Of a stretch of 64,000 nt of DNA, positions 24,118 to 36,980 are shown piece by piece. The position numbers and the translations under genes are program-made. The notes under the pieces are model-generated. The model searched no databases, was not told the origin of the DNA, and saw only the letters and a program-made list of their open reading frames with translations. Location of the stretch: the NCBI GenBank assembly GCA_023374045.1, contig CM041776.1, positions 345,711,636-345,775,635 on the forward strand. Direction: 5' to 3'. Origin of the DNA: Limonium bicolor (taxonomy: Eukaryota > Streptophyta > Magnoliopsida > Caryophyllales > Plumbaginaceae). The stretch's first letter is position 1, and each line of letters opens with the position of its first letter.

Positions 24118-24900
24118 ACCCATCCTACATTCATTTTGATTACTACCGCATATAGCCAACCCAGCAACAATATGTAAATGAACAAAAAACATGTAAATGA
24201 ACATGTTATAATCTGGGAAGAACATCTTCAATTATAGTCAACGCTCAAACTTTAGTATGAATGGTCTCTCTCCCTGTGTGTGTTTCCATAGGATGCATGA
24301 TCAGTAAGTATAGTCTAATATACAATTTAATATAAACAAATCATAATGCTGTATTTCAAAATTCATCCTCTGTATTTAAGTTTTAACCTGAGAGACATAA
24401 ACAATCGGGACGATACAAATATTGGGCCCGTGCAAAGTCCGGCCCAAACTGAATAAGACTACTACTATACATGTCTTAAATTGCGGATTTTTTCGTAGTT
24501 GCCTCCGGTTTTTTTTATTTTTAGCTTAACTCATGGTTTTTGTCCCGCCTATACACGTCAGAGCATGTTTACGCTTCTTTCGAATAGCTACTTGTTACCT
24601 GATAATAAATTATATTTCTATGTGAGATTGGATTTTATGTTCTGTTTCAATAAATGAATAGATGAAATGTTACAAGATCTCCGCCTTTGATCAAATTGGC
24701 AAAGACGTCCAGCCATTCCGTCCCCTTCTAATAAAATAAGGCTTACAATCTCAAGCCAATATCTTTTATAGTCTTGAATATCCTGATATGGAAAATGCCC
24801 ATTTGCTATTTAAATATATCAGATAAAATTGTTTAACTTATCTTTTTTTTTTTTGGACAAATTACAATACATTGTGAACTCATAAAGAAATTATATAGTA
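24118..24900. other. Intergenic, AT-rich
   Basis: No gene or complete repeat is recognised. Confidence 0.5.
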
Positions 24901-25128
24901 CTCCCTCCGTTCAACAATAACTGTCATTTTAGAAACTTGCACACTTATTAAGAAAGTAGGACAATGATGCATGTGCCCCTACTTTTTACTTTTCCATTTA
25001 GATAATAATTACTTTTATATTGAATAGTAGGGGTAAAAGTGGAAAGAAGTGTGTCAAAAAGCTAGAATGACAGATATTTTTGAACAAGAATCACATCCTA
25101 AAAGACAGATATTAATGAACGGAGGGAG
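24901..25128. mobile_element. Stowaway-type (Tc1/Mariner) MITE
   Basis: A 228-bp element bounded by CTCCCTCCGTTCA and TGAACGGAGGGAG inverted repeats, with TA target duplications at 24899-24900 and 25129-25130. It is non-coding; the termini are the classic plant Stowaway signature. Confidence 0.95.
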
Positions 25129-25130
25129 TA

Positions 25131-27220
25131 TAGTATTACTTCAAGTGAAAGCATGATGCACTGATGCTTATCTATGCCGTTTGAGTCACAGCTTCTTTCG
25201 TTGACTAATATGCCATTGATTCAATCATCATCTGGTCACCTTATTTTAATATTTATTGTAGCTCGCTAGTCATGTCAATACACGTATCTTCTTTCATTTG
25301 TTTCCATCACGTGCACAATTGGTAATAATAATGTTCGTTTCCACAGTCAACACGTCTTCCTTCACTTCACGACAATGAATGATTAGCGTATCACATCCGA
25401 CGGGGACGGACTTAAGACACCAAATAAGTTCACAGTACTCCATGCCAACTTAATTTGTCCATCTCCTAGGCAGCCGAATAAGTTCGAGTTCCAAATGTCT
25501 TCCAGCCCGCTCAAACTCAGACCCTTCATTACCCACCATTTCGCCAGCCGATGAGCTCTATCTAAGCTGCTTCCTCTCAACTGATCGGCTTCAGTTCATC
25601 CTCCACGATCGCGCCACCGCTTATTTTTTACGAGTTTTACAGCTATATTATCCACAACCTCAACGGCTTCCACTTCCCGTTCCGCTAGCAGTGTCTCGCC
25701 ACTAACCGGCCGTCATATCGTGCATGATCAGTGGATAACTTCAACGGCATTCCGCGACGGAATAATTGCATGGGTATCACTCGAATGACGACGACGGCAA
25801 AAATCTTATGATGATGGTAAGCCAAGTTAACAAGTCTGAGACGAGAAAGATAAAGATGATCAAACCGGTTCATTTGTTGTTTCTAAGGTGAAGGCTTCCA
25901 ATTCCAAACCCTATCTCAGAACTCTATCTGAATGGTAAATCGAGGTGCTCATCTGCTTCAGTGGCGAGACCTACGGAAAACTGCAGGGTGGGTGGAGATG
26001 ATCAGGTTAACAAAGGAATCTCTAGCTTTTACCGCCACGGGTAGGGTTCAAATTCTAGTTCAATTGGCGCTCTCTCGCTTTGGCTGTCTTCCTGGCTGTT
26101 AGGTTCTTTCTCTTCCTCATCTTCATCGTCGAGTAAATTGTGTAGTGATGGTTCTGATTATGATGTGAAAAGTCTGCAGCGGGTCGATTGCATCGGAGAT
26201 AGAGGTGAGTCCGATACAGGGGCAATTGCGTATTGCAAATGGTCCCTTAACAGACCGACAGGTCACGAAAGCTAGGGTCTAGTCTAAATCTAATTTAACC
26301 AATAAATTTTTATTATTTCTAGCTACGTTTTGTTTCATCTTGCTAACTGCGATCAAACACCATGATAGAAAAACTGTCATCACACAAACACAACTTAGAG
26401 GAAGTGGCATAACAATCTCTTCAAAATCTACCCCTGTTCAACACCTTTTCCATGTCTCCGCGTCTCCAAATCCGAATAAGCCGCCTCCCCAATAGGAACT
26501 GTAACACTCAACATGTGACAGGGGTTCGTGGCAACAAGAGCCCTAATGACCAAGTTTGAACAAAGCAGGAGTGAGGGCAAAACGTTCAAGGATGTCACTG
26601 AAAGGTTAGGGCAGCTTTGCGGTTACCAACAGAGAAGAGGGGAAACGATACTCTCCCCTAAGAAGAAAACTAGGATCAAATATCCAGCCTGAAGAAAACA
26701 GTACATAAAAATAGATAACCTTACATATGGAGAAGATGATCGAGCAAGACATTGCCTTCCAACCGAGCTACCCAATGATGGATATCATGACCAAATCATA
26801 GCTCAAACTAGGAAGGCTGGCTTTCCACATTACCATTTGTCTCTGTCACCTACAAAAGCATGTTTCCGCTAGTTGGTTGGACGATTCCTCCCAATTCAAT
26901 CTACTCTTCTCTTTATACATTAGAAGAGAGCTTAGTTACATGATATCTGCTTCATTCTCCCTACAGAAGTGAAGATTTTTTTTAACCTAAAGTTAACAGG
27001 CCTTCTATCATCACTGCTTTGCACGCAACTCTTAACACCTTCCTATTATCCAACCATTCAATTTCACCGCATCAAACACAATCAAAATCTGCTATATCCT
27101 AACAGTCTAAAACAAATCAATCAAATTACCCAGGACTCCTTTCCCTAGCCACAGACAATCATGCATGGAAATCAGATGGGACACAAGAGATTGAAATCCA
27201 TATAAGTAGGAATCAATCGA
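25131..27220. other. Intergenic, possible 3' flank of the ITN1-like gene
   Basis: Mixed composition with a GC-richer patch at 25380-26250 whose short ORFs show no recognisable domain. No gene call can be supported. Confidence 0.45.
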
Positions 27221-29922
27221 TCAAATGGCAAAGATTGGATCCAGGTCCGAGTCAGAAAACTCTGTATGATAAAAGGAACTCGAGCCATTCATCTTAGCAC
27301 TCTGTGTTCTCTTCCTTGATCTCGACCTCTTCGCCCTCTTTGACTTCACCACATAGTACGTCATAGTTCCTAGAACCATGGTCATAACCAGTCCACCCAC
27401 AACCGTCACCAGTATTGCCGCCCACTCATGCTTCCTGCCAACAACAATGTAAGATGAGGCCATGAACGCCACCGAGGTACAGACCGAGGCCAGCCACATC
27501 AACTTGTTGATTATCTCCACCACCCTCTTCTCAGCCTTCGTCTCCCCTCTCACCAGGGTGATCTGGACCACCACCACAGCCAGCGAAGTGAACAGTGCAA
27601 TCGCATTGAACACAAAGAAGACCCTGAAAGATGCAGTGGTCGCCACCACTGCCGACCCATCATCATTGTCACCTCCCGGAAGGGTGAATATGGCAGCGAA
27701 TGCAACCGTCGCGAATAGGACAGCCACCACCGTGACCGAGTTGGTTGCATTGTTGATCCCTTCCCTGTGCAGCTTTCTTAGCTCCTTGGCAATCCCGTAA
27801 ACGTTTTTGTTTGTTTTTCGGGTTTGTTCAAGCTGTCTGTGGACATCATTCTTTATCTGTGTGACTGTTTGGCGGAGCTCATCTCTCCGAGGCTGGTTCA
27901 GCTCTTTGGCTCTGAGTGCGCCGTTCTGGACTAGGATGGCTTTAATTTCAGAGGATTCTTCCGAGAGGGATTGGTCTTCAACAATGTCAAGTGGGGTCTT
28001 CTGCTCTTTGTTCAAGGCATTGGGGTCAATGATGTTGTGCCATAGGAGCAAAGTGTTGACAATCTGCACAAGATCAATAAGAGTAGAACTTTTACACTAC
28101 CAAATAGTAGGAGGCCATCTATCAATCAAGTAAAAATAATTAAACAGATTCTAATATCAAATATTAGTTCACTTGCACAGAGGCATCAAATCAAAGACAA
28201 TAAGCAAGCAAGGATTCAGCTGCTACCTCAACTCGCTTCTTTCTGGTCGCAATGTGCAGTGGAGTGTTGCCAAACTTGTCCTGTGCGCTACAACAGTTGA
28301 GTCAGCTTCCAGAAGCGACTTAACAACCTCACAGTTCAGTCCTTTGACTGCCATATGAAGAGCTGTCTGCTCTTTCTTATCCATCTTTTTCGCCAAAGAC
28401 CGGTCTTTGTCTAACAGAACCCTCACAATTTCCACATGGCCTTGTCTTGCAGCAAAGTGAAGAGCGTTTTTGCCATTGGATTTAGAGAACTCTGCTAAAC
28501 TGCTATCCCGGGATAAGAGCTCCTTGACAACAGCTGTGTGTCCTCTTGTAGCTGCGGTTATAAGAGGGGTTGCATTTGATGTACCTATTGTTCTGCTCAG
28601 TGAAATGTCATGGTCCAGTAGCAGCTGGACAATGGCTGAAATTAAAAGAAATTTTGGTAAATGTATCAGCTTAGTTTGTTCAGGCAGCAAGTCTGTCATG
28701 AGAAAAATGTATCAATTTAACAACCGTTGCTGTTCTTGGCAAGTTTATCACGGTCATAACTGATAATGGAATGCAGGTATCCTTCAAGATATTATATCCA
28801 TGGTAAAGTACATACGTTTTGATAATCCCAACACATCCATGATACAGATTCAAGTATTTACCAACTTGGTACGCTGCTTGGATTAGAGCTTGATCAGAAT
28901 TACAGAAAATTAGATACGGATTAACATAACTTCAAATTAACTGTCCTTCCAAGGTGATAGATCTAGTATGCAATTCAGCTCATCCTCTCACACATCCTTC
29001 ATAAACAAATGCAGCACTAACAATGTACAACATCGCAACTAGAGAAAGAAACCACGGATTCACACAGAAATAAGGACAGCATTGAACTAAACTCACCAAG
29101 GTGGCCCTTGCTAGCAGCCACATGGAAAGGGTCAAATCCAGACTTATTTTCTTCGTAAGCGTCTCCTTATTAGAATAAAAAAGCAGTTCCTTCACCACAT
29201 CAATGTGCCCCTTATCAGCAGCAATAAGCAAGGCCGTCTCCTCCAACTCATTTACTTCATTGACCATCGCAGCTCTCACCTCAGCCACCTCAATATCCAG
29301 CTCGGTTCCTCCGAGGGTTTCTCCCATCTGGGTACTGATATCGCTGAAGATTTGCTTGATGGTCGCCAAGTCACCCCGCTGAGCTGCGAGGTGGAGTTCC
29401 GTGTCGTTGTGACGGCCGGTGACTTGCTTGACATACTTCTTCTTCCCTGCTTGTTCTATCCGCTTGCCGGAGTTAGAAAGGACTAGGGCTGGTGCTGAGA
29501 GGGAGGTTGGTGAGGGTGATGGAGAGGGTGACGGGGATGGAGCAAGTGGATCTGATTTGATGGCGGCGTGATTTGGACAGATGCAGAGTCTTCGTTGGCT
29601 GCAAAGGGTCAGCGTACATAGAGAATTGACGAATTAAGATATGAATTGATACGTTAATTCGGATTCAATTTGCGATTAAACGAAAAACGATCATCAAGCA
29701 TTTGCGATTGGAATGAGAAATTAGATAGCATGAGTTACGTTTCTGCAGATTATATAAATGATAATTGGACAACATATACCGAAAATTTCAGGTGGGGTGA
29801 TCAAAGTGGGAAGAAATTTGTAAGGAGTTGGATTTGTAAGAAGCTGATCTATGTTCATGCCGAAGAGGCACAGAGAGAGACGAAGAGACTGAAGACTCAC
29901 CTACTTCAATATCGTTAGCCAT
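27221..29922 (-). CDS. ITN1-like ankyrin-repeat membrane protein with PGG domain
   Basis: Four exons: 29922-29901 (ATG in ACCATGG context), 29598-29097, 28635-28227 and 28063-27221, all with GT-AG junctions. The N-terminus has a Pro-Ser repeat and KKKYVKQVTGRHNDTELHLA. Ankyrin repeats follow (ELEETALLIAADKGHIDVVK, ATPLITAATRGHTAVVKELL, GKNALHFAARQGHVEIVRVL, EQTALHMAVKGLNCEVVKSL). The C-terminus is a PGG domain (REGINNATNSVTVVAVLFAT, IFTLPGGD) with four membrane segments. About 592 residues are expected, and Arabidopsis ITN1, a plasma-membrane protein in salt-stress ABA/ROS signalling, has 590. As sequenced, three apparent 1-base deletions (about 29565, 29147-29150, 28280-28288) break the frame, so it is either an assembly-damaged gene or a recent pseudogene. 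The family assignment is firm; the physiological role is inferred. Confidence 0.88.
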
Positions 29923-29984
29923 GGTGGCCGCCTGCTGTGCTGTCGAGAGAGCAAAGAAGAGCAAAGTGACTTGAACTCTACCAC

Positions 29985-29988
<4 letters not shown>

Positions 29989-30047
<59 letters not shown>

Positions 30048-30048
30048 T
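29989..30048. repeat. GA microsatellite in the ITN1-like 5' leader or promoter
   Basis: About 29 GA dinucleotides with one interruption, 70-130 bp upstream of the ITN1-like start codon. GA/CT tracts are common in plant 5' leaders and core promoters. Confidence 0.95.
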
Positions 30049-30139
30049 GGAAGATAGAAAGAAAGAGAGAGAAAAGCTAAGTCAGTGAGTGAAGGAAGGT
30101 GAGAAGGACGGAGCCGGCAGACTGACGCAGGAAGGTCAG

Positions 30140-32630
30140 TGGAAGTAGCGAGCGAGCATTATTCCGTTATTTTTTATTGAGTTCTGCACTATTTTATTCC
30201 GTTAAAATCACATGCATTTATGGGTTCTCTGCATCCTTTTATTTTGCTGGCAACGCCAGTTGCCGCCGCGACTATTTTTATGAATTTTCCATCCTCGATG
30301 GCCTTTCCCCAAACAGCAAAGTTGGACACTTTACTCAAATATGCAAACTAAACCCAACTAATTAATTTTCTTCCTAAAATGAATACAATAAACTTGCACC
30401 AAGACGGCGGTACTATCACCCCGTCGCCGGGTATATGGTTGGCTTGTTCTTGTTACTGAAGTATCCCTGACCGCTGCTTACCCTGGGCATTGAATTCGGC
30501 AATCTAATCTATACCGCACATCTGGTTATCTGTACGTGGAATCAATCTGGTCTGAGGTGGTTTTTTAATTCCTTGTCGGCAAATCCATTGACATTCAGAG
30601 AAGACAGGGGCTTGCACAAATGTCGATTTCGCTGCGGAGTTCATGGTAATTGAACTTTTCGCTGGGATGGTTTGGCTGCAATGCTGTTCGAGTTTATGTC
30701 ATGGATCGGTTCATAGCGATGAATTATTCTTGAAGCGAATAATCGAAGAAAAAGGTCCTTCTTCTAGGTTTTGAGTTTAATCAATGAGCGAACGAACTTG
30801 TTCGTGATCAAATTTGCCTGAAAGTTCTGAAAAGAGAAACATACATGATATGCCTTGCTGGTCTTGTGATTTGTAGGAATTATAGTTGCTTCTATCTGGA
30901 AGCTTACACCTACCAAAGTATGAGCGACCGATCTCACTCTGGAAGAGAGAATCAGGACATCTCCTGCTCTTTGGATTTTGTTTCTCGATACGTCTTACTT
31001 TTCAACCGGGGGGATTGACAACAGAAAGGGGAATTCTAAAACTGCGCTGAGCATCCTAACCTTCCCCTGGGAATGTGATCCCCTTTTAATCCAACTTACG
31101 TAACCCATTCATTTTTCTATTTCGATCCCCGTTCTTATGTGAGGTGGGAATAGACATCGTTGAAAAGTTTCTTGTTAACCAGGATTCACCATGGTTGGGT
31201 AAATGCCACGGCTAGAAGTAGGACAATTACATCCAGACTGCTTTTTCGCGCTGGTACATCCGATTCAACTCATTCAATCTCAATGATGATGCGATGGTTA
31301 GGCAATTTAGGAGTTCCTGTGAGTAAGATTCTACTTAATGAATGTGATGAAGTATGAATGAATAAATAATGTGGTGTCAAAAAATCATCAATCTTTAGCC
31401 ATGCAATTCATTATAGCGATCTTGCTTGTAGGTGTAGCGACAATCAGAACTTTTGGTTAAATGATATTTCAAGTTTCCACCACTTAGTACCCCACGAGCG
31501 TGCAGATCATGGTTAGCCATAACAGTACATAAGTGAGTAGATGGTTCTCTGCTCCTGTATCTAGTTCAACGTAATCTGTCCTTGTAGAGGTGACTCCCTT
31601 CTAAATCAGTGTTTTTTTAATTATCCAGTTTGATTACCTGAGTATCTAAATAGCTTGTTAATCTGACCTATGGGGTAAATCATACCAAAAAAACAAGTTT
31701 GTCATTTTATAAATACTTGATTTAAGCCAAAGACTTAAATAGTAATAGGCAAACAAAATTAATTTAGAAATATAAAACTCATAATGTTACATATCCGGGT
31801 GTGAACATTCAAACAAGCTCAACATTAATAACATACAAGTTTTATCTTTCGCAAGCTTTTTATGATAAATGTGCTCTAGTTAACTATAGTAGTTAGATAA
31901 GTGTACTTAAGTTAAAATTGTGGTGAAACCAATTAAAGAGTTAAACAAATAGAAATGACTTGTGAAAAGACCTTTAATAAAGCTATTTAAAATAGATTAA
32001 TAATGTTATAGAACACTCAACAGTAGGCAAAACCAAATTCAATTCAAACGTCAATCACCCTTTCACCAATTAGATGGGTCAATGTCAACCTCCAAACAAC
32101 TAACTAGAAGGGACGATCAAGTAACAATAAGCCACTCCAATATGATGCCAAGACTAGCTCAATTCTTCTTTTGGTAAGGCACTGCCAGGGATTAAATATA
32201 TGATTCTCTTATTCACTATTATACCCCGTGATATTAAATGTTTCCTATAATTGAATAAAATACCAATTACATATTAGATTATACATAAGTTTGCTAACAG
32301 AATATTTTTGTCGCTTCGTTTTCTTTTCTCTCTTTGGCCGGTGGGTGCTATCTTTTGTTGACTATACGGTTTCCAATGGTTTGGCTCATCATTTTTGTCT
32401 ACATAGCCGTGATGGGTTAATCAACAGCCATGAATAATCCCTATCGATAGTTGTGCTTCAATTATAATGGCTCTTTTGCATGGGAGATAGGTTTTAGCTA
32501 GTGTCAGTTCAGATTATAACCACTAAGGTGATTTTCTCTCTCTTATCCTTTATGCTTTGTACATCCTTTCCCCTTGGTTTGTTTGTTTTATTGTTTTAAT
32601 ATGCTTCTTCAATGGATGTCAAGTCCTCAT
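30140..32630. other. Intergenic
   Basis: No gene is recognised. 30880-31370 is less AT-rich and lacks long ORFs. Its texture resembles non-coding organellar DNA but no organelle gene is recognised. 31680-32060 is very AT-rich. Confidence 0.4.
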
Positions 32631-32639
32631 ATGTATGAA

Positions 32640-34009
32640 TCGATGGAGGAGTAGTTACGCAATGCGCAAGATTGTCTCTTACTAAGGAGGAAGGGGAGCT
32701 ACTTGCTTGGATGACCTAGCGAAGAATGGGCAAGTTCTTCATTTGAGCGCTGCCTTTTGGGTAAGTTGTTTACCACAAAATCTCCTGATCTGAGAGCTAT
32801 GGATAATACCTTAGGAAGGTATGGAAGAGGGAGGATGACCTCAAGGAAGGAGCGGTAGCCGGTAGGCAGGGATTTTTTCTTCTTCAAATTTAGGAAGGAG
32901 GACATGTTGATGCATTTTAAATCAAGGCTTGTGGTCTTTTGATGGATCGTTGTTGGCGTTCCCGAGGGTTATAAAGTGAGAAGCTCTAAGGGATCACATC
33001 TTTAGGTGGATTCCGATATGGGTGTGTATCCATGATGTTCTTTTCTTATTCTATCATAGAGATTTTGCAAGAAGGTTAGGAAAGAGTGGGTCTTGTGTTA
33101 AATTTTGTGATGATGATGGAAGGTTAGGCGGAGAGTACACAAGGATTAAAATGTTGCTCGATACTTACAAGCCACTTTATGTGGTGTGTTACGGTTTCCA
33201 TGGGGTGGGGATACGGTGTTGCATATCATATATGAATGCATGTTGGCTATCTGTTTTTAGATGTGGTCTTTTTGCTGCATGCTACTAGGAATTGCCAGAA
33301 TCATTCTGAGACAAAGAAATGGGCCTTCCCATATGGGGCTTGGTTTCATGCTTCGGATTGAGATTTGGGAAGGCTAAGGGTGGAGGATAGGATAATGATG
33401 AAGTTTGGAAATACACATGTGGCCTGAGGAGGAAGGAAACAATCCAAGGTGATGATAATGGTGACGACGTGGATGCTAATAGTAAGGAAGGTATAACTCA
33501 AGTGGGATTTGAAGTGGAACCTCCAGGCAATGCCCAACATGACGGTAAGAGAAAATGCCATGAAGATCGATGGGGACCGATGGTAGAAGATGGTCGTAAA
33601 AGGAATTTTGATAGAGTTGTTCATAAGTATGACAGTCACAACAGCTTGATAATAAGGCAAGAAGGGGAACCATATTCAGAATTCGCAGGGGTTCAACATT
33701 TGTCCGCTTTCCTTCACGCTTCAGTGGTGGGTGATGATGTACATTAGGTTTGGCTGCACTCTATTAAGCTCATAATCTTTTCGGCTTTCAGCAGGTATAA
33801 GCTGCTAAGGGCTATGGGTAATGACAGGAGGGAATGTGCTGGTTGGTTCCTACTCTGGTCTAGTGTTGTTAGTTATATGATAGGTGTGCATATATGTTGA
33901 TTCGGTCGTATGGTGGTGTTATGTTAAATGGAGTTGGGTCCTAATCCTTGTATGATGTATCTTGTACTTTGCTAGTTATGGAATGAAAAGTGGGTTTATT
34001 TCAAAAAAA
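32640..34009 (+). pseudogene. LINE (L1-type) remnant: ORF1 joined to 3' end and poly-A
   Basis: Around 33010-33300 the plus strand encodes WIPIWVCIHDVLFLFYHRD, FARRLGKSGSCVKF, DGRLGGEYTRIKMLLDTYKP and CFRCGLFAACY, then PYGAWFHAS. This matches the DUF4283-plus-zinc-knuckle ORF1 of plant L1 elements. The finger is degraded and out of frame. No endonuclease or reverse transcriptase follows. After about 600 bp the element ends with a 3' untranslated-like segment and ten A residues at about 34000-34009, so ORF2 has been deleted. Confidence 0.7.
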
Positions 34010-34372
34010 AAATACTCGTCACTATATTAAAAACTAGAGAGATAAATATGGGAATACGGAAAGGACATGCCTGCATTACTAGGACCAACAACAGTACTTT
34101 GGTTTTATATATACCGTGAATATCTATGCTGATAAACAAAGACAAGCTAGTTCCTTTTTCATACGACGAGTGACTCGAGTGGTGATTGTAACTTATCAAT
34201 TGTTGAGACTATTCTCTCGTATAAACGAAGCCATCAATCAAAACCACAAGTGAAAAGAGTTTTTAACACCCCGCAAGTGAAAGACTTGAAGTAGAGTCAA
34301 CTACCATAGAGGAAATAGTAGAGTCAACTACCATAGAGGAAATAGTAGTCAATTTGTAAGGGAAAACTTATA

Positions 34373-34415
34373 CTCCCTCTGTCCCATTTGTAGGGAAGAA
34401 AAGTAAATAGGAGAA
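34373..34415. repeat. Single Stowaway-like end
   Basis: CTCCCTCTGTCCCATTTGTAG resembles a Stowaway terminus with an adjoining TA. No matching opposite end is found nearby, so this is a fragment. Confidence 0.45.
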
Positions 34416-34715
34416 CTATGTCAGAGACGGTAATTTGTTCAAATCCACATCCACGTTAGTGGAGTGTTTGGCTAAATGCCAATAATTATCTGAAAAAAAA
34501 CATGAAGTTATCCAACGAAACATAAAAGTACCTAGTTTTATAACATTAAATTTAGTACTGAGCGCTTTTGAACAGTTATCCAATATTACATAACCCGAGA
34601 AGACCAAAATTTCTAAGACAACAATATGATGGGGGTAAAAAAGAAAGCAACCGATCATTCACTTTCAAAAAGAAACACTATTGTTTCGAAAAAAAAAAAC
34701 AGAAATACTCCTATC

Positions 34716-36980
34716 CTAAACCTTGATGGCAAATTTCCTCATTGGAAAGTATGTCTCTTTCTTCTTCTGCCTCTCAGTCTTCAAAGAAGCCTGTCATAAA
34801 ACAAAAGTTGTTGAAACAGTCAGACTTCAGAAGACATTTGAAATTCAATTTGAAGTAGAAGCAACGACATTATAAAACCTTAAAATCCTTCATGTGAATC
34901 GGCTTATCGTTAAATGAAGAGTTGGTACATGAATTCAGACTTTAGCCAATAATCTAGCAGCTTAAAGAAACAACTAAACTTGTCCATGGAACCATTACAA
35001 AATTCCCGATCACACAACACATGCCCAGTATGACGTGATAATAAACGTGAGCTTCAAGTGACATGAGCGTGCTATCACAGCATTCATCGATAACAGCTAA
35101 TAGAAACAGAATCTCAAAGGAAAATACGAAGTAGATCAAGCAGCATGACACAAAAAAGGATGCGAGACAGAGAGAGCAAGTTCTAGCTTTCATTCCAACT
35201 GAAATACGCAGACGCACCAGCTAGATAGCTTACATCCAGGGGGCGGACCTACAATGGTGCTAAGTGTGTCTATTGACACACATTAAAAAAAAATTCTAAA
35301 GTTTACTTATTTATTATAATTATTTGTAATTAATTTACTAGGTTGACACTAAAGAAATGGATATATTGTAATGGGTTTACAAGATTTGGGCTTTTTAAAC
35401 ACATATCACTATAATAATATTTTTTAAAGAACAAAAGTGTGTGTTCTATAGACTAGACATACCATTTTTTTTCAATAAATCCTACTTTTGTTCACATTAG
35501 GCTACAACAACATCATCACACCTTTCCGACAACATAGGTCAAGAATATTATATTCAGTTTCTATCACTTATTTATTTTAATGGTCTTTCTCAAAATGTAG
35601 TGACAACCAATAAGCATGAGTGGTATCTGTTGGTTTATCAATTTTTGAAATTCGCTTAGGTTCTTCCAATAACAATTGTAAATTGTGGAATAAGCTTTTT
35701 CTACAATGAAAATTGTGAAGGCTCGTCTACAAAACCGAATTGGCGATGAATTCATGAATGATACTCTAGTGACCTTATTGAGAAAAATGTGTTTCCTACT
35801 ATAGCCAACAATTAATGTTATTATTAATAGGTTTCATAACATGAAAAGTCGTAGAAGTCTAATTGATGAATAAATTATAGCTAAATTATAGCTTCTATTT
35901 GATGTCATTGTTTCATTTTGTTTATTAGATTAATGATACAAAATTTATAGCACTATAGTAATGATCTTATATTTTGACACCCATATTATGAAATCCTGGG
36001 TCCGCCTAGACTTCTCTAGCAACAACTAGCAGTAACAGAAACAAAATGATTGGGATGAACTAACAATTTTTAAACACCTTATTTCGTAAACAAGTATATG
36101 ACATAATTTCATAATCAAATCCAAACTAAGGTGAGGCGATAATTCTAGAGACAGTAGACTAAGCGTCCGTCCAAATGAACCAATGGTTCAGCAGAGCAAT
36201 TAAAGCATTGCATTTAAACCGACTTGCACTTCTAAAACCCAAAAGCAATTTCAATTGAAGCCACACAGAGCCTAAGACTAGAGAGCAAATGTGATCCTTA
36301 GAAAGCAGAATCTTCAGCGTGCACGTATGTAAGCCACATATTGTACCAGTGAAAGATAAAACATATAACCACCGCAGCCGATATAATAGTTTAGTCGTAC
36401 CTGGTGCTTGGTGAGGCGACGGCGGATAGCTCGGGTCTTCTTAGGACGGAGGTCAAGAGGAATATACTTCTTGTTTTTGTAAACTTCCCTCAGAGCAGAC
36501 TTCTGCTTCTGTGAGATCACTGTCAACACTTGCGCGATCGACAACCTCACAATCTTACTGTTAAGATGAAGCAATGAAATAACAATAAGAAAATCGAAAC
36601 TAATCCACCATTAATATTGAGATAGTTTTCCCAGAATGGAACTCCAGCTGCTAAAACTAAGAAAAACAAAATTATACATCTTCGAGAGTTTGTTGGGAGC
36701 GCCACCAGTGACCTTGGCAACACGAAGGAGGGAGAGCTCAGCCTTTAGATCTTTAAGCTGATTGAGCAGCTCCTCTTTGCCCTTCTGCCTCAATTCGTGA
36801 ACCTTAATCCTTGCTGCCGACAGAAAGATGGGCAGAATTCAGAAGAATGTGAATCAAACGAGATGATAAATGTATTATAGAGTTGAAATAGCGAAACATA
36901 CTCGATTTTATAAAAATACACAAGAACCAAAAGAAACGGAAGAAAAAAAAAAAAATTCTCCACGCGCAGTCCTTACCCAT
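34716..36980 (-). CDS. RPL35: 60S ribosomal protein L35 (uL29)
   Basis: The gene has four coding exons: 36980-36977 (only ATGG), 36813-36678, 36557-36401 and 34790-34716 (TAG stop). All introns are GT-AG, and the 372 coding bases give exactly 123 residues, the usual plant length. The protein reads [74 protein letters not shown] and ends RKFAIKV. L35 sits near the exit tunnel of the large cytosolic subunit and helps to dock nascent-chain factors. The Lys/Arg-rich composition is as expected. Intron 3 is about 1.6 kb and contains a deleted hAT transposon. No frame defect is present, unlike in the two neighbouring genes. Confidence 0.97.
35237..36010 (+). mobile_element. Deleted hAT element inside RPL35 intron 3
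   Basis: The left end CAGGGGGCGGACC and right end GGGTCCGCCTAG are degraded inverted repeats of hAT type. On the plus strand (antisense to RPL35), 35620-35880 retains pieces of the hAT C-terminal dimerisation region: [37 protein letters not shown] and MNDTLV, with frameshifts. The zinc-finger and catalytic parts are gone. An 8-bp target duplication is no longer recognisable. Confidence 0.7.

Noticed and set aside
25383..25873. Possible gene in a GC-richer patch
   Set aside because: Frames are short, on both strands, with no recognisable motif or splice-consistent structure.
27462..27800. 112-codon plus-strand frame
   Set aside because: Antisense shadow of the PGG domain exon of the ITN1-like gene.
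30880..31370. Possible mitochondrial DNA insertion
   Set aside because: The composition is suggestive but no organellar gene or known segment is recognised, so it is not called.
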